In this document: positions 18,144 to 29,734 of the stretch, in pieces
Position numbering within the stretch: position 1 is the stretch's first letter
Layout: each line of letters opens with the position of its first letter
Origin: Rheinheimera mangrovi
GTDB lineage: Bacteria > Pseudomonadota > Gammaproteobacteria > Enterobacterales > Alteromonadaceae
Length of the DNA: 64,000 nt
Direction: 5' to 3'
Assembly: GCF_003990335.1 (NCBI RefSeq)
Contig: NZ_CP034683.1
Span: 62,001-126,000, forward strand
Position numbers and translations under genes: made by a program
The notes under the pieces: model-generated
Seen by the model: only the letters and a program-made list of their open reading frames with translations
The model's database searches: none
Told to the model about the DNA's origin: nothing

Positions 18144-19730
18144 TATGGTAGGGGTGGGTTCTGCTAACTGATCCGGATAATCCAAATTGTAATGCAGGCC
18201 GCGACTTTCTTTACGTGCCATGGCACTGCGGATAATCAGCTCCGCTACCATAGTTAAATTACGCAGCTCCAGTAAGTTGTTACTGACCCTGAAATTACGG
18301 TAATAATCCTGAATTTCACGCTGTAATAATTCAACTCTGTGCAAGGCCCGCTCTAAGCGTTTTTCCGTGCGAACTATGCCAACATAATCCCACATAAACA
18401 GGCGTAACTCGTGCCAGTTGTGAGTAATCACTACCTCTTCATCTGAATCAATTACCCGACTTTCATCCCAGCTGGGCAAACCGGAGATCAGGCTGGTTGA
18501 GTCCAATTGTTGCTTTATATGCCGCGCTGCAGCTTGAGCGAAAACGATACATTCCAGCAAAGAATTACTGGCCATGCGGTTCGCGCCATGCAGACCTGTG
18601 TAGGCTACTTCACCTACGGCATACAGATTATCAATATCAGTTTGGCCATTGAGGTTCGTCATCACACCACCACAAGTGTAATGCGCTGCCGGCACCACAG
18701 GAATAGGCTGCTTAGTGATGTCTATGCCGACACTTAAGCATTTGGCGTAAATAGTCGGGAAATGCTCAATAATGAAGTCTTTTGGCTTATGGCTAATGTC
18801 CAGATAGACACAATGAGCCCCTAACTTTTTCATTTCATAGTCGATGGCGCGGGCCACGATATCGCGTGGCGCTAATTCAGCTCTTTCATCAAAATCCGGC
18901 ATAAATCTGCTGCCATCAGGTCGCTTCAGATAAGCCCCTTCACCACGCATAGCTTCGGTGATCAGATAATTTTGCGCTTCAGGATGATACAAACTGGTTG
19001 GGTGGAATTGATTAAATTCCATATTCGCCACGCTGCAACCGGCCCGCCAGGCCATAGCTATGCCATCGCCGCTGGCTACATCAGGATTACTGGTGTACAG
19101 ATAAACTTTACTGGCACCGCCTGTTGCCAGCGCAATGCATTTAGCACCTATCACTTCAACATGCTCTTCGTCACGGTTCCAAACATAAGCGCCGTGACAC
19201 TTTTGTTCGGCTAAACCTAACTTTCGGGAGGTGATTAAATCTATCGCGTTGTAATTTTCCAGCAACTGAATATTCGGATGGCCTTTAACTTGCTCAACTA
19301 GCGTGATTTGCACTGCACGGCCAGTGGCATCTGCAGCATGCAAAATACGTCTGTGGCTATGACCACCTTCACGGGTCAGATGGTATTTTAGTACGCCATC
19401 TTCATCTTTGTACTGATCAAAAGGCACCCCCTGAGCTATTAACCACTCCATAGCGTCTTTGGCGTGCTCAGCAGTAAATTGCACAGCAGCTGCTTCGCAT
19501 AAACCTGCGCCAGCTATTAAGGTATCGTCCACATGAGAGGCAATACTGTCATTTTCATCGAAAACAGCGGCTATGCCGCCCTGAGCATATAAGGTAGAGC
19601 CTTCACGTAAGGGGCCTTTACTCAACACTATCACTTTGGCAGTGTCGGCCAGATGCAAAGCCAGCGATAAACCCGCAGCGCCGCTGCCGATAATTAATAC
19701 GTCACAAAGATGTTTTTTTTGTTGTTGCAT
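18126..19730 (-). CDS. nadB: L-aspartate oxidase
   Basis: About 534 residues. It oxidises L-aspartate to iminoaspartate, the first step of de novo NAD synthesis. FAD-binding [19 protein letters not shown] at the N-terminus, [49 protein letters not shown] and [14 protein letters not shown] are all typical of NadB, and the C-terminal helical domain ([19 protein letters not shown]) is complete. I chose ATG 19730; the GTG three codons upstream has no better RBS. It is divergent from rpoE, the same neighbourhood as in E. coli. Confidence 0.96.
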   Translation of the reverse strand: MQQQKKHLCDVLIIGSGAAGLSLALHLADTAKVIVLSKGPLREGSTLYAQGGIAAVFDENDSIASHVDDTLIAGAGLCEAAAVQFTAEHAKDAMEWLIAQGVPFDQYKDEDGVLKYHLTREGGHSHRRILHAADATGRAVQITLVEQVKGHPNIQLLENYNAIDLITSRKLGLAEQKCHGAYVWNRDEEHVEVIGAKCIALATGGASKVYLYTSNPDVASGDGIAMAWRAGCSVANMEFNQFHPTSLYHPEAQNYLITEAMRGEGAYLKRPDGSRFMPDFDERAELAPRDIVARAIDYEMKKLGAHCVYLDISHKPKDFIIEHFPTIYAKCLSVGIDITKQPIPVVPAAHYTCGGVMTNLNGQTDIDNLYAVGEVAYTGLHGANRMASNSLLECIVFAQAAARHIKQQLDSTSLISGLPSWDESRVIDSDEEVVITHNWHELRLFMWDYVGIVRTEKRLERALHRVELLQREIQDYYRNFRVSNNLLELRNLTMVAELIIRSAMARKESRGLHYNLDYPDQLAEPTPTILTPVR

Positions 19731-19942
19731 GGGATACACTTATTCAGTCAAAAACACATAAATGTCTGTAATTTGGGTCTTTATACGCTACTTTCCGGCA
19801 GCTGGCCGTGCTATCTGCGGCAAATTGTAACTTTTTTTACTTATTCGCAGAACTATTCATATAGCTTCCAGTCATAAGGGTACGCTTGACGAGCGCCAGT
19901 TGCAAAAAGAAAGTAGTATTTAGCATTAGGGGAAAGGCTCGG

Positions 19943-20518
19943 ATGAGCGAGCAAGAATTGGATTGGCAGATTGTCCAGCGGGTACAGCAAGGGGATAAAG
20001 CAGCTTTTAACCTGTTGGTGAAAAAATACCAACATAGAATTGCGAACTTAATCTCTCGTTATGTCTCTAACCATGGCGATGTAGCAGACGTAGCTCAGGA
20101 AGCCTTTATTAAAGCTTACCGTGCTATTCCTGGCTTTCGTGGCGAGAGTGCATTTTACACCTGGTTGTACCGGATAGCTGTGAACAGCGCTAAAAATTAC
20201 CTGGTAGCGACGGGACGCAAGCCACCATCTACAGACGTAGATGCGGACGATGCCGAGTTTTATGACGGCAGCGATGCGTTAAAAGAGCAAGATTCTCCGG
20301 AAAAACTATTGTTATCTGAAGAAATCCGGCACGTCGTGTTCGATACCATCGAAAAGTTGCCAGACGAGTTGCGTACAGCTATAACCTTGCGCGAATTGGA
20401 TGGTTTAAGTTACGAAGAGATTGCGGAAGTGATGGGTTGCCCTATAGGGACAGTCAGAAGTCGTATTTTCCGTGCACGTGAAGCTATTGATGCGCAGTTA
20501 AGACCGCTCATTAGCTGA
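19943..20518 (+). CDS. rpoE: RNA polymerase sigma factor RpoE (sigma-E)
   Basis: 191-residue ECF sigma factor controlling the envelope stress response. Region 2 (FNLLVKKYQHRIANLISRYV, DVAQEAFIKAYRAIPGF) and region 4 (ELRTAITLRELDGLSYEEIAEVMGCP) are intact. The start is ATG 19943 with AGGGGAAAG just upstream, giving exactly the E. coli length; an in-frame extension to 19886 is spurious. It heads the rpoE-rseA-rseB-rseC operon. No clear sigma-E autoregulatory promoter could be placed by eye. Confidence 0.97.
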   Translation: MSEQELDWQIVQRVQQGDKAAFNLLVKKYQHRIANLISRYVSNHGDVADVAQEAFIKAYRAIPGFRGESAFYTWLYRIAVNSAKNYLVATGRKPPSTDVDADDAEFYDGSDALKEQDSPEKLLLSEEIRHVVFDTIEKLPDELRTAITLRELDGLSYEEIAEVMGCPIGTVRSRIFRAREAIDAQLRPLIS

Positions 20519-20541
20519 ACCTCTACTAAACAGGAATCGGT

Positions 20542-21180
20542 ATGTCGTCAGAAAAATCAGATTGGCTCTCGGCCGCTAGTGATAACCAAGCTATCAGTCC
20601 GGAACAATTAGACCGTTTACTGCAAGATGCTGAATTACAGCAAAGCTTTGCGCGTTATCATTTGATTGGTGCAGCCATTCGTAATGAGTTGCCAGCTCAA
20701 CTAGATATGCAGTTTGCAGATAACTTTGCCAGCCTGTTGGATCAGGAACCTGCTTATCAGTTAGAGAGCAGCCCTAAAGTGCACAAACAGAATGCGCCAG
20801 TATCGTTTTGGACAAAACTGGGTGAAGCCGCCAATACAGGTTGGTTTAAAACCGGCTTTCAGGGCACTGTCGCCGCCAGCGTGGCACTAATTGCAGTGTT
20901 AGGCGTGCAACAATTTCAGAGCGCTGGTCAGGATTCAGATCTGAACTCGCCTTTACCTGTGTTACAAACCCAGCCTGTTGCCGGTTTTGCTACTCCGGTC
21001 AGCCTGAGCCAGACTTCAGTGGATTCCCGTTTTGAACAGGAACAACGTCAGGCTATGCTGGAACAACAAAAACGTTTGCAGCAATTACTGCAAGCCCACC
21101 GTCAGCAAATCAGAGTGATGGACACTGCGCAGCAGAGCACTCCAGAAACTCCAGCTGAGAAACCAAGACAAGAGCAATAA
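20542..21180 (+). CDS. rseA: Anti-sigma-E factor RseA
   Basis: 212-residue single-span inner-membrane protein that holds sigma-E until DegS and RseP cut it. The N-terminal cytosolic domain (SDWLSAASDNQAISPEQLDRLLQD, FARYHLIGAAIRNELP) binds sigma-E; a span near residues 108-128 (VAASVALIAVLGVQQF) follows; the periplasmic tail is Gln-rich. It lies 23 bases after rpoE and 2 bases before rseB. Confidence 0.93.
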   Translation: MSSEKSDWLSAASDNQAISPEQLDRLLQDAELQQSFARYHLIGAAIRNELPAQLDMQFADNFASLLDQEPAYQLESSPKVHKQNAPVSFWTKLGEAANTGWFKTGFQGTVAASVALIAVLGVQQFQSAGQDSDLNSPLPVLQTQPVAGFATPVSLSQTSVDSRFEQEQRQAMLEQQKRLQQLLQAHRQQIRVMDTAQQSTPETPAEKPRQEQ

Positions 21181-21182
21181 AT

Positions 21183-22106
21183 ATGGGTTGGAAAGGCTTA
21201 AGCTGTGCCTTGATCATCTTGTTATACTCCAACCTGAGCTTCGCCGAAGTCTCGGGTTGGGATTGGTTTGAGCGTAGCCAAAGCTCAGTCCGTCAATTTA
21301 ATTTCGAAGCCTCTTTTGTTGTCATCAAACCTAACCAAGTCGACAGTTACCGTTGGGTACATGGCGTTGATAATGGCTCTGAGATAGAGCAATTGATGCC
21401 GCTGGAGCAAAGTGGTGTTGAGATACTGCGTCGTGATCAACTGGTTTATTATATTGCGCCTGAAAAAGCCCCTTTAGCCACAAGCAGCAATACCATCAAA
21501 GAATTACCTGCTTTGTTATATCGTGATATTACCTCGATCAAAACTTTGTATGATGCAGTACCTGGTGGCTCCACTCAATTATCTGGCCGCTCTGCACAAT
21601 TATTGCGGTTAACACCGCTGCAAAATGGCAGGCCAGGCTATTGGCTATGGCTAGATAGCCAAACCGGTTTTCCACTTAAAATTGATACTTTGACGGTGCA
21701 AAACGAGGTGTTGGAACGCTGGGTTGTGACTCATATTCAGCCGCATACTGCATTGCCTGAGGCTTTGAGTGTGGCCGCTAATGCTGTATTACCTGCAGTT
21801 GCCGAGGCTATGCCAACTACAGCTTTGCCCGAAAGTCCGCTGGAGCTGTCCTGGTTACCTGAAGGTTATCAACAAGTGGCTGTCACAGCTGCTATGGTGC
21901 CACCACAAGTGCTGGAACAATGGCTATTGTCCGATGGTTTGCATCAAGTGTCTGTGTTTGTGCAGCCTAGTGCAAGCTTGCCCGCTCAAGCGTTCCGTGA
22001 TGGTGCTACGACCATTTTCGTGATGCCTAAAAATCAGTTTGACGTGACAGTGATAGGCCCGGTGTCTATTGAAAATGCCCGTCAAATTGCCGAGTCGGTG
22101 CGTTAA
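21183..22106 (+). CDS. rseB: Sigma-E regulatory protein RseB
   Basis: 307-residue periplasmic protein (signal peptide ending near NLSFAEV) that binds RseA and senses lipopolysaccharide or misfolded lipoproteins. The lipoprotein-carrier-like fold is seen in FNFEASFVVIKPNQVDSYRWVH and GRPGYWLWLDSQTGFPLKID, with a smaller C-terminal domain (about 210-305). It is directly followed by rseC with no gap. Confidence 0.92.
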   Translation: MGWKGLSCALIILLYSNLSFAEVSGWDWFERSQSSVRQFNFEASFVVIKPNQVDSYRWVHGVDNGSEIEQLMPLEQSGVEILRRDQLVYYIAPEKAPLATSSNTIKELPALLYRDITSIKTLYDAVPGGSTQLSGRSAQLLRLTPLQNGRPGYWLWLDSQTGFPLKIDTLTVQNEVLERWVVTHIQPHTALPEALSVAANAVLPAVAEAMPTTALPESPLELSWLPEGYQQVAVTAAMVPPQVLEQWLLSDGLHQVSVFVQPSASLPAQAFRDGATTIFVMPKNQFDVTVIGPVSIENARQIAESVR

Positions 22107-22565
22107 ATGCTCGAAGAAATTGCCACTGTGATGAAAAGCCAGAGCGATGGCGTCTGGTTGAAAACCCAAAGTGTCAGCAGCTGTAATGCCTGTCAGGCTA
22201 ACAATGACTGCGGCACAGGCGTGGTCGCTAAAGCTTTAACTCCCCGTGAAAACCTGTTTTTTGTCAAAAGTGGCTTACAGCTGTTGGAAGGTCAAAAAGT
22301 AAAAATTGCGGTCAGTGAGCAACATCTGTTGTCTGCGGCCGCTTTATTGTACTTGCTGCCGTTGTTTTGTCTGATAGCTGTGGCTGCATTGCTCAGTCGT
22401 TTGCAATTGGCAGAAAGTGCCATAGTACTGGGATCTTTAACCGCATTAATCGCTGGTTTTGGTATGGCCCGTTTTTTCAGCGGCCCGGCAGCAAAGCAAG
22501 AACAGATCGAAATTCTTGCGGTATTGCCAGAACTGGCTGTGCAACATATCCGTATCACAGACTAA
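22107..22565 (+). CDS. rseC: SoxR-reducing / sigma-E operon protein RseC
   Basis: 152-residue inner-membrane protein with an N-terminal cysteine cluster (SSCNACQANNDCGTG) and two membrane spans (LLSAAALLYLLPLFCLIAVAAL and SAIVLGSLTALIAGFGMARFF). RseC is the last gene of the rpoE operon; relatives take part in electron transfer to SoxR through the Rsx complex. The order and the cysteine pattern make the call secure. Confidence 0.92.
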   Translation: MLEEIATVMKSQSDGVWLKTQSVSSCNACQANNDCGTGVVAKALTPRENLFFVKSGLQLLEGQKVKIAVSEQHLLSAAALLYLLPLFCLIAVAALLSRLQLAESAIVLGSLTALIAGFGMARFFSGPAAKQEQIEILAVLPELAVQHIRITD

Positions 22566-22725
22566 TCCTTTGCCGAAATCCGCTGTAACATCTGAACACA
22601 TAGCAACCAATGCAGAGATCGAGTACAATTCGCGGCAAATTTATCTGAATCAACTTTGGTGTTCGCCCGGTTTATGACCATAAGGGTCAGAGTGGGGCCA
22701 CCTGATAGCAGCTTTAGCGGAAAAA

Positions 22726-24525
22726 ATGCCAAAAATTACTCATATTCGTAACTTTTCAGTCATAGCCCACATCGACCACGGCAAATCTACGCTGTCTGAT
22801 CGTCTGATCCAACACTGTGGTGGTTTAACCGATCGTGAAATGCAGGCACAGGTTTTAGATTCTATGGATCTGGAACGTGAGCGCGGCATCACCATTAAAG
22901 CGCAAAGCGTGACCCTGCATTACAAAGCTAAAGACGGTGAAACCTACCAACTGAACTTTATCGACACGCCAGGCCACGTTGACTTTACCTACGAAGTCAG
23001 CCGTTCTCTGGCTGCTTGTGAAGGTGCGTTGTTAGTAGTTGACGCAGGTCAGGGTGTAGAAGCTCAGACCGTAGCGAACTGCTACACAGCGCTGGAAATG
23101 AACCTCGAAGTTTTGCCAATTCTGAATAAAATCGACTTACCTCAAGCCGATCCGGACCGCGTGGCTGAAGAAATTGAAGACATTATCGGTATCGAAGCTG
23201 TTGGCGCGGTGCAATGTTCTGCCAAAACAGGTTTAGGTATTGAAGATGTATTGGAGACTATAGTCGCCAACATTCCTTGCCCTGAAGGTGATATCGATGG
23301 TCCTACTCAGGCCTTAATTATCGACTCATGGTTTGACCCTTACCAGGGCGTCGTGTCACTGGTGCGTGTAAAACACGGCAAAATCCAGTTAAAAGACAAA
23401 ATCAAAGTGATGTCGACTGGCATGGTATATGAAGTCGACAAAGTAGGTGTGTTTACACCGAAAGCCAACAACACAGGTATTTTAAGTACAGGTGAAGTAG
23501 GTTTTGTGATCTGTGGTATCAAAGAAATTAAAGGTGCGCCGGTAGGTGATACTTTAACTTTAGCGAAAAACCCGGCTACTGAACCCTTACCAGGCTTTAA
23601 GCGGATTAAACCTCAGGTTTACGCCGGTGTTTTTCCTGTATCTTCAGACGATTACGAAGATTTCCGCGATGCGTTGGAAAAACTCAGCTTAAACGATTCG
23701 TCGTTATTCTATGAACCAGAAAGCTCCAGCGCTTTAGGTTTTGGTTTCCGTATTGGTTTCCTGGGTATGTTACACATGGAAATTATTCAGGAACGTTTAG
23801 AACGTGAATACGATCTGGACTTAATCACCACAGCGCCTACCGTAGTGTACGAAGTGATTACCAAAAATGGTGAAACCGTGATGGTCGATAACCCCAGTGC
23901 ATTACCGCCAGTGGGCAATATCGATGAAATCCGTGAGCCTATAGTGGAAGCTCATATTCTGGTGCCGCAGGAATACTTAGGTAACGTGATTAACCTCTGT
24001 ATTGAAAAACGTGGTGTGCAGATCAATATGACCTACCATGGTCGTCAGGTGGCTGTAGTGTACGAACTGCCAATGGCTGAAGTGGTGATGGATTTCTTTG
24101 ACCGTTTAAAGTCAACCAGTCGCGGTTATGCCTCGCTGGATTACGCCTTTAAACGCTTCCAGACCTCAGATATGTCGCGGGTAGACATTCTGATTAATGG
24201 TGAACGGGTAGACGCCTTAGCTATTATTAGCCACAAAGATTTTGCCCAAAGCCGTGGCCGTGAACTGGCAGAAAAACTGAAAGATCTGATCCCTCGCCAG
24301 ATGTTTGATATTGCCATTCAGGCCGCTATTGGTGCACACGTGATTGCCCGAACTACTGTGAAGCAGTTACGCAAAAACGTATTGGCTAAATGTTATGGCG
24401 GTGATATCAGCCGGAAGAAAAAGCTGTTACAGAAGCAAAAAGACGGTAAAAAACGTATGAAGCAGGTAGGTAATGTGGAAGTTCCACAAGAAGCCTTCCT
24501 TGCCATTCTTAAAGTCGGTAAATAA
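22726..24525 (+). CDS. lepA: Elongation factor 4 (LepA)
   Basis: 599-residue translational GTPase that acts on stalled or initiating ribosomes. G1 [10 protein letters not shown]2 [11 protein letters not shown]3 DTPGHVDF, G4 NKID are visible, then the EF-G-like domains and the LepA-specific C-terminal domain ([20 protein letters not shown]). It begins a second housekeeping operon, 14 bases upstream of lepB, as in E. coli. The 160-base gap before it shows no obvious consensus promoter. Confidence 0.98.
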   Translation: MPKITHIRNFSVIAHIDHGKSTLSDRLIQHCGGLTDREMQAQVLDSMDLERERGITIKAQSVTLHYKAKDGETYQLNFIDTPGHVDFTYEVSRSLAACEGALLVVDAGQGVEAQTVANCYTALEMNLEVLPILNKIDLPQADPDRVAEEIEDIIGIEAVGAVQCSAKTGLGIEDVLETIVANIPCPEGDIDGPTQALIIDSWFDPYQGVVSLVRVKHGKIQLKDKIKVMSTGMVYEVDKVGVFTPKANNTGILSTGEVGFVICGIKEIKGAPVGDTLTLAKNPATEPLPGFKRIKPQVYAGVFPVSSDDYEDFRDALEKLSLNDSSLFYEPESSSALGFGFRIGFLGMLHMEIIQERLEREYDLDLITTAPTVVYEVITKNGETVMVDNPSALPPVGNIDEIREPIVEAHILVPQEYLGNVINLCIEKRGVQINMTYHGRQVAVVYELPMAEVVMDFFDRLKSTSRGYASLDYAFKRFQTSDMSRVDILINGERVDALAIISHKDFAQSRGRELAEKLKDLIPRQMFDIAIQAAIGAHVIARTTVKQLRKNVLAKCYGGDISRKKKLLQKQKDGKKRMKQVGNVEVPQEAFLAILKVGK

Positions 24526-24539
24526 CAACAAGGGCAGTT

Positions 24540-25463
24540 ATGGCAGGTTATTTTGCAATTCTCCTCGTAGTATTGACTTTGGCCAGTGGTTTAATCTGGC
24601 TGATCGACATACTGGTATTTGCGCCTAAACGCAAAGTTAAAGTTGCGACCGCTCAGGCTGCTGCAGCCGGCGGCCTGCCATTACATGCTATTGAACAACT
24701 GGAAAAACCTTCTTATCTGGCAGAAACAGCCAAAGAAATTTTCCCGTTAATTCTGGCCATTACCATTATCCGTTCGTTTTTATACGAGCCGTTCCAGATC
24801 CCATCAGGTTCAATGATGCCAACCTTATTGGTCGGCGACTTTATTCTGGTGGAGAAGTTTTCATACGACGTCAAAGACCCGGTGTGGCGCAAGTCGTTGA
24901 TCACTACGGGTCGGCCAGAACGGGGTGACGTGATTGTATTTAAGTACCCTGTTGATCCTACTGTCGATTTTATTAAACGCACAGTTGGCTTACCGGGTGA
25001 CCGCATTATTTACAAAAATAAGCAGTTGTACATCCAGCCTGCTTGCACAGCGGCAGACAAAAGCACTTGTCCGGGATTAGAGGCTGTGCCTTTAACTCTG
25101 CAAGCTGAAGGTGAGTTTATGGATGGTGAATTACCTACTAAACGCTATTCAGAGCAATTGGGTGAACGTAAGCACGACATACTGCAGCATCCGTTTAATG
25201 CTGAGCAGTTGATGAACTATTACAAGCAGCCTGGTACTGCGATTGAAGAGTTTATCGTGCCTGAAGGTCATTACTTTGCCATGGGCGATAATCGCGATAA
25301 AAGTAGTGATAGCCGTTTCTGGGGTTTTGTACCTGAAGAAAATCTGGTGGGTAAAGCAGTATTTATCTGGATGAGTTTTGAATTTAGCGACGATCCGAAC
25401 AACTGGCTGCCTGCATGGGTACCGGTCGGAGTGCGTTTTGAACGATTAGGCAAAATTAATTAA
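24540..25463 (+). CDS. lepB: Signal peptidase I
   Basis: 307-residue membrane protease that removes signal peptides at the outer face of the inner membrane. Two N-terminal spans are followed by the catalytic domain: Ser91 in [14 protein letters not shown] and Lys146 in [12 protein letters not shown], exactly the E. coli numbering, and the C-terminal [17 protein letters not shown] box. Its stop codon overlaps the rnc start (TAATG). Confidence 0.97.
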   Translation: MAGYFAILLVVLTLASGLIWLIDILVFAPKRKVKVATAQAAAAGGLPLHAIEQLEKPSYLAETAKEIFPLILAITIIRSFLYEPFQIPSGSMMPTLLVGDFILVEKFSYDVKDPVWRKSLITTGRPERGDVIVFKYPVDPTVDFIKRTVGLPGDRIIYKNKQLYIQPACTAADKSTCPGLEAVPLTLQAEGEFMDGELPTKRYSEQLGERKHDILQHPFNAEQLMNYYKQPGTAIEEFIVPEGHYFAMGDNRDKSSDSRFWGFVPEENLVGKAVFIWMSFEFSDDPNNWLPAWVPVGVRFERLGKIN

Positions 25464-26137
25464 TGCAAAAACCTGTCAGCGGCCTGATGAAAAAGCTGGG
25501 TTACCAGTTTCAACAGGTCGCGTTGCTTGAACAAGCCCTGACTCACCGCAGTTGTAAAGGTGAACACAATGAACGGCTGGAATTCTTAGGTGATGCCTTG
25601 CTCAGCATGGTGATTGCTGAAGCCCTGTATAACCACTTCCCGAAAGCCCGTGAAGGCGATTTAACCCGTATGCGCTCCTCTTTGGTCAAAGGCATCACTT
25701 TGGCTGAAATAGCCAAAGAACTGGAACTGGCTGAATACTTGCGGCTTGGCCCTGGCGAAATGAAAAGCGGTGGCTTACGCCGCGAATCTATCCAGGCAGA
25801 CGCAGTGGAAGCCATACTGGGTGCTATCTTTTTAGACGCCGGTATCGAAGCCTGTAAAGAACGGATATTAAGCTGGTTTGGTAGCCGTTTAACCGGTATT
25901 CAGCCAAGCGTACAAAAAGACAGTAAAACTCAGCTGCAGGAATATCTGCAGGGGCGTCGTTTACCTTTACCTTTGTACGAAGTGATCGATACTCAAGGTG
26001 ACGACCACGATCAGGTGTTCACTGTGCGTTGTACTGTGCAGGGCAGAGCCCCTGTGATCGCGTCTGGTAATTCCAGACGTAAAGCTGAACAGGATTCAGC
26101 ACGGATTTTGTTGGAACAAGTTAAAAATGACCTCTGA
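25463..26137 (+). CDS. rnc: Ribonuclease III
   Basis: 224-residue double-strand-specific RNase for rRNA and mRNA processing. The catalytic signature [14 protein letters not shown] is at about residues 36-50, with a second acidic patch in [16 protein letters not shown]; the dsRNA-binding domain runs from about residue 152 ([15 protein letters not shown]) to the end. Its start is coupled to lepB and its end overlaps era by 11 bases. Confidence 0.98.
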   Translation: MQKPVSGLMKKLGYQFQQVALLEQALTHRSCKGEHNERLEFLGDALLSMVIAEALYNHFPKAREGDLTRMRSSLVKGITLAEIAKELELAEYLRLGPGEMKSGGLRRESIQADAVEAILGAIFLDAGIEACKERILSWFGSRLTGIQPSVQKDSKTQLQEYLQGRRLPLPLYEVIDTQGDDHDQVFTVRCTVQGRAPVIASGNSRRKAEQDSARILLEQVKNDL

Positions 26138-27023
26138 AACTTTTGCCGGACTGGTTGCCATAGTTGGCCGTCCGAACGTGGGTAAGTCCACATTATTAAA
26201 CCAGCTGGTGGGTCAGAAGGTCAGTATTACTTCGCGTAAACCACAGACCACCCGTCACCGTATTGTTGGCATAGACACACAAGATAATTACCAGACGGTT
26301 TATGTTGATACACCAGGTCTGCATATCGAAGAAAAACGTGCTATCAACCGTCTGATGAACAAAGCTGCAGCCAGCACTATTCTGGATGTGGAACTGATTA
26401 TTTTTGTGGTCGAAGGCACCCGCTGGACAGACGACGACCAGATGGTATTAAACCGTCTGATCGCGGCAAAAAAGCCGGTGCTGTTAGTGGTGAATAAAGT
26501 CGACTTATACAAAGACAAAGAAGAGTTGTTACCGCATTTACAGTGGCTGAGCAGCCAGCTGAATTTCCAGCAGATCATTCCGTTATCTGCGGAAAAAGGC
26601 ACCAATGTGCAGGAACTACGTGCGCTGGTACAAAAACAATTACCGCCATGTGAATTCTTTTTCCCTGAAGAATATGTGACCGACCGCAGCAGCCGCTTTA
26701 TGGCGTCCGAAATAGTACGGGAAAAGCTGATGCGTTTCCTCGGTGACGAATTGCCTTATGCAGTGACGGTTGAAATTGAACGCTTTAAATGGGAAGAAAA
26801 ACACTACCATATCGCCGCTTTAGTGCTGGTTGAACGCGACACCCAAAAGCAGATGGTGATAGGTAAAAAAGGCGAACGCATTAAAACCATCGCCACTGAA
26901 GCCCGCAAAGATATGGAAACCTTATTTGAACAGCCGGTGTTTTTGCAGGTCTGGGTCAAAGTGAAATCAGGCTGGGCTGATGACGAGCGCGCTTTGCGCA
27001 GCTTAGGTTACGGCGAAGACTAA
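26127..27023 (+). CDS. era: GTPase Era
   Basis: 298-residue essential GTPase for 30S ribosome maturation. G1 [10 protein letters not shown]3 DTPG, G4 NKVD in the N-terminal half; the C-terminal KH domain carries [21 protein letters not shown]. It overlaps rnc by 11 bases and is followed after one base by recO, the usual rnc-era-recO order. Confidence 0.98.
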   Translation: MTSETFAGLVAIVGRPNVGKSTLLNQLVGQKVSITSRKPQTTRHRIVGIDTQDNYQTVYVDTPGLHIEEKRAINRLMNKAAASTILDVELIIFVVEGTRWTDDDQMVLNRLIAAKKPVLLVVNKVDLYKDKEELLPHLQWLSSQLNFQQIIPLSAEKGTNVQELRALVQKQLPPCEFFFPEEYVTDRSSRFMASEIVREKLMRFLGDELPYAVTVEIERFKWEEKHYHIAALVLVERDTQKQMVIGKKGERIKTIATEARKDMETLFEQPVFLQVWVKVKSGWADDERALRSLGYGED

Positions 27024-27024
27024 A

Positions 27025-27705
27025 ATGGACAATCGCAGCTGGCCAGCTTTTATTCTGCACAGCCGCGCTTTTAAGGAACAGCAGTTGTTATTGCAGCTGC
27101 TGGTACCTGAACTGGGGCGGGTCAGCGCTGTGATCCGCAAATCCAGCAGTAAGAAACAACAACGCTTGTCGCTACAGCCTTTCCAGTTATTACAACTGGA
27201 GCTGTTGGGCCGATCTGAATTAAAGACTGTCAGTAAAGCGGAAGAAGCAGGCCCAGCCTTTTTGCTGCAAGGCGAAAAGCTATTTGGCGCCATGTATTTA
27301 AACGAGCTGATTTGCCGTTTATGGCCGGAAAACGTTGGTTCGGACGCGTTATTTGAGTTGTATCAACAGAGTTTGCAGCAACTACTCACTGAAGATCTTG
27401 AACCCTGTTTACGTCAGTTTGAATTTTCCCTGCTGACCGAGTTAGGCCAGCCTGTGGACTGGGATTACGATTCTGAAGGTGAAGCTTTGCAAGACGGTGC
27501 TTTGTATCAATGGTGGCCCGAGCAAGGCTGGCAAATTGCCGGCAAAGGCTGGAAAGGCGAAGTACTCAAAGCCATAGGCCAGCAGCAATGGCAGCAAAAC
27601 GACGTATTAAAAACCGCCAAGCAATTAAGCCGCTTATTATTAGCGCCTTTACTTGGTAGCAAACCTTTAAGTAGCAGAGCATTATTTCAACCTGTCAGGA
27701 ACTAG
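27025..27705 (+). CDS. recO: DNA repair protein RecO
   Basis: 226-residue recombination mediator of the RecFOR pathway. The N-terminal OB fold ([29 protein letters not shown]) and a helical C-terminal part are visible. Zinc-finger cysteines seen in Gram-positive RecO are absent, as in other gammaproteobacteria. It lies between era and pdxJ, 2 bases from the latter. Confidence 0.95.
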   Translation: MDNRSWPAFILHSRAFKEQQLLLQLLVPELGRVSAVIRKSSSKKQQRLSLQPFQLLQLELLGRSELKTVSKAEEAGPAFLLQGEKLFGAMYLNELICRLWPENVGSDALFELYQQSLQQLLTEDLEPCLRQFEFSLLTELGQPVDWDYDSEGEALQDGALYQWWPEQGWQIAGKGWKGEVLKAIGQQQWQQNDVLKTAKQLSRLLLAPLLGSKPLSSRALFQPVRN

Positions 27706-27707
27706 CT

Positions 27708-28439
27708 ATGAGCGCCATTTATTTAGGTATCAATATCGATCACGTCGCCACTTTACGTCAGGCCCGTGGCACTTATTACCCTGAACCTGTGCATGCGGCT
27801 TTATTGGCTGAGCAATTTGGCGCTGATGGTATTACGGTGCATTTACGTGAAGACCGCCGTCATATTCAGGACCGTGATTTATTTGTGTTGCGTCAAACCA
27901 TAGCCACCCGGTTAAATTTTGAAATGGCCGTGACTGAAGAAATGTTAGGCATTGCGGCCCAGCTCAAGCCTGAATTCTGTTGTTTGGTGCCGGAAAAACG
28001 CCAGGAATTAACCACAGAAGGTGGTCTGGAAGTAGCAGGTCAGTTCGATAAAATTCAGGATGCTGTGCATCGCCTGCAGCAAGACAATATTTTAGTCTCC
28101 TTGTTTATTGACGCCGATGAAAAACAAATAACTGCGGCAGCCAAAGCCGGTGCGCCTTATATTGAAATTCATACAGGTCAGTACGCTGAGGCGACGGATC
28201 CTAAAAAGCAAAAAGCAGAACTGCAGCGGATCACTGAAGCCGCTGCTTATGCCGCTTCCTTGGGTTTAACAGTCAATGCTGGTCACGGCCTGCATTACCA
28301 TAACGTACAGCCTATAGCCGCTATTCCCCAGATGTACGAGCTGAATATTGGTCATGCTATTGTGGCCCGCGCTATCTTCTCTGGTTTAGGCCCGGCAGTA
28401 GCTGAAATGAAACGCCTGATGGTGGAGGCGCGCCGTTAA
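27708..28439 (+). CDS. pdxJ: Pyridoxine 5'-phosphate synthase
   Basis: 243-residue TIM-barrel enzyme that condenses 1-deoxyxylulose 5-phosphate with 3-amino-2-oxopropyl phosphate to give pyridoxine phosphate. Family segments: [15 protein letters not shown] at the start, [40 protein letters not shown] and [12 protein letters not shown]. Its stop codon overlaps the acpS start. Confidence 0.98.
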   Translation: MSAIYLGINIDHVATLRQARGTYYPEPVHAALLAEQFGADGITVHLREDRRHIQDRDLFVLRQTIATRLNFEMAVTEEMLGIAAQLKPEFCCLVPEKRQELTTEGGLEVAGQFDKIQDAVHRLQQDNILVSLFIDADEKQITAAAKAGAPYIEIHTGQYAEATDPKKQKAELQRITEAAAYAASLGLTVNAGHGLHYHNVQPIAAIPQMYELNIGHAIVARAIFSGLGPAVAEMKRLMVEARR

Positions 28440-28816
28440 TGGCCATTGTTGGTTTAGGCACGGACATAATTGAAATAGCGCGTATAGAGCAAAGCCTGAC
28501 GCGCTCTCCCCGTTTAGTGCAACGGGTATTGACGGAGTCTGAGCAGCAAATTTTAGCGGCCCATGGCCAGCCTGCACGGTATTTCGCCAAACGTTTTGCC
28601 GCTAAAGAAGCGGCAGCAAAGGCGCTTGGCACCGGCATTGGCCGAGGTATTTCCTTCCAGCATTTTACCGTCAGTAACGACCCTTCAGGTCGGCCGCAAC
28701 TTGAACTGACAGGCCCTGCCAAAGCGCTGGCTGATTCAATGCAAGTGCGCTCAGTCTGGCTCTCCATCAGCGACGAGCAGGCGTATGCCTGTGCTACAGT
28801 TATTCTTGAATCCTAG
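28439..28816 (+). CDS. acpS: Holo-acyl-carrier-protein synthase
   Basis: 125-residue phosphopantetheinyl transferase that activates the fatty-acid acyl carrier protein. GLGTDIIEIARIE carries the metal-binding aspartate and FAKRFAAKEAAAKALGTGI is the signature helix. It is the last gene of the lepA operon. The 138 bases after it hold a weak stem (GCGCCCT...AGGGCGT) without a T run. Confidence 0.97.
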   Translation: MAIVGLGTDIIEIARIEQSLTRSPRLVQRVLTESEQQILAAHGQPARYFAKRFAAKEAAAKALGTGIGRGISFQHFTVSNDPSGRPQLELTGPAKALADSMQVRSVWLSISDEQAYACATVILES

Positions 28817-28954
28817 CCGCGCCCTAACGAATGGATTATCAGGGCGTACTTAAGTTCAGAGTGCGCCACGAACTCCGGCAAATCATCGCTTGCTATGGGG
28901 ATGAGTGACAGGCTGAAATTCGTGGGCATCCCTCAGGACCTGGTCCAATAAAGC

Positions 28955-29734
28955 TTAACTGGCGGTCCCGTTCACTTCGCCATTCAGATAGGCTTTGATT
29001 TGTTGGCCCATCATAGTGAAGTAATCAAGAATGCTCTGGCGTACCGGTTCCATTTCTGACGCTGTTATGTTCTGAAAATCTTTCGGGTCTTCAAAATTGT
29101 CCAGTATTTTATGTTTCGCTTGATAATTAGTCAGCGTTTCCAGTTTCGGCATCAGCGTCAGGTCGACAGGCTGATGAATGGTTTCAACACTGATAGCAAA
29201 AGCGGCAGAGCTGAAGTAGTTGTCCATACCTAAAAAGCTGCGGGTAAACAGACCGTAGCCCTGGCTGTAAAACTCGTTGCAGCCATAGTTACCGCATTCG
29301 AGATAAGCCAGAGACGGGGTTTCATACACGCTGATCACGACTTGGATCCCTTCGGCCAGCAGGCGTTTGCGCAGCAGGTCCTGCTCCATCGTAAATTGCC
29401 AGTTTTGATCCCGCACTTCGACAAAGTTCAGAGGTTGCAATGGCATCCGATTCCATTTGCTCAGGTCCACCACCTCAAAACGTTCAGGCCGCTCTAACTG
29501 AGCTTTTAAGGTGTCAAAAATGCTGTTGGACATCTGCCATTGAAAAGGGTAACTGGTATTGAAATTATTAAATACAGTGGTGCCTATATGGCTGTGATTG
29601 ACATTGTCTCCTGCTACAACCAACACTCCTATTTTGGTTTTAGCAGGTAAATTCAGGCTGGGTGTAGGTGGAACATAGGTAGTGGCACAAGCACTCAACA
29701 GCAGGCTTAATGCCAGGGCAAGCCAAACTTTCAT
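28955..29734 (-). CDS. Conserved hypothetical lipoprotein
   Basis: 259 residues with a clear lipobox (LLLSACATT) at about residue 16, so likely anchored in the outer membrane. I do not recognise the family. After a Pro-rich linker (PPTPSLNLPAKTK), a mixed alpha/beta domain begins IGVLVVAGDNVNHSHIGTTV; two cysteines occur close together in LECGNYGCNEFYSQGY. AAGGAAAG precedes the ATG. It is convergent with acpS. Confidence 0.65.
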   Translation of the reverse strand: MKVWLALALSLLLSACATTYVPPTPSLNLPAKTKIGVLVVAGDNVNHSHIGTTVFNNFNTSYPFQWQMSNSIFDTLKAQLERPERFEVVDLSKWNRMPLQPLNFVEVRDQNWQFTMEQDLLRKRLLAEGIQVVISVYETPSLAYLECGNYGCNEFYSQGYGLFTRSFLGMDNYFSSAAFAISVETIHQPVDLTLMPKLETLTNYQAKHKILDNFEDPKDFQNITASEMEPVRQSILDYFTMMGQQIKAYLNGEVNGTAS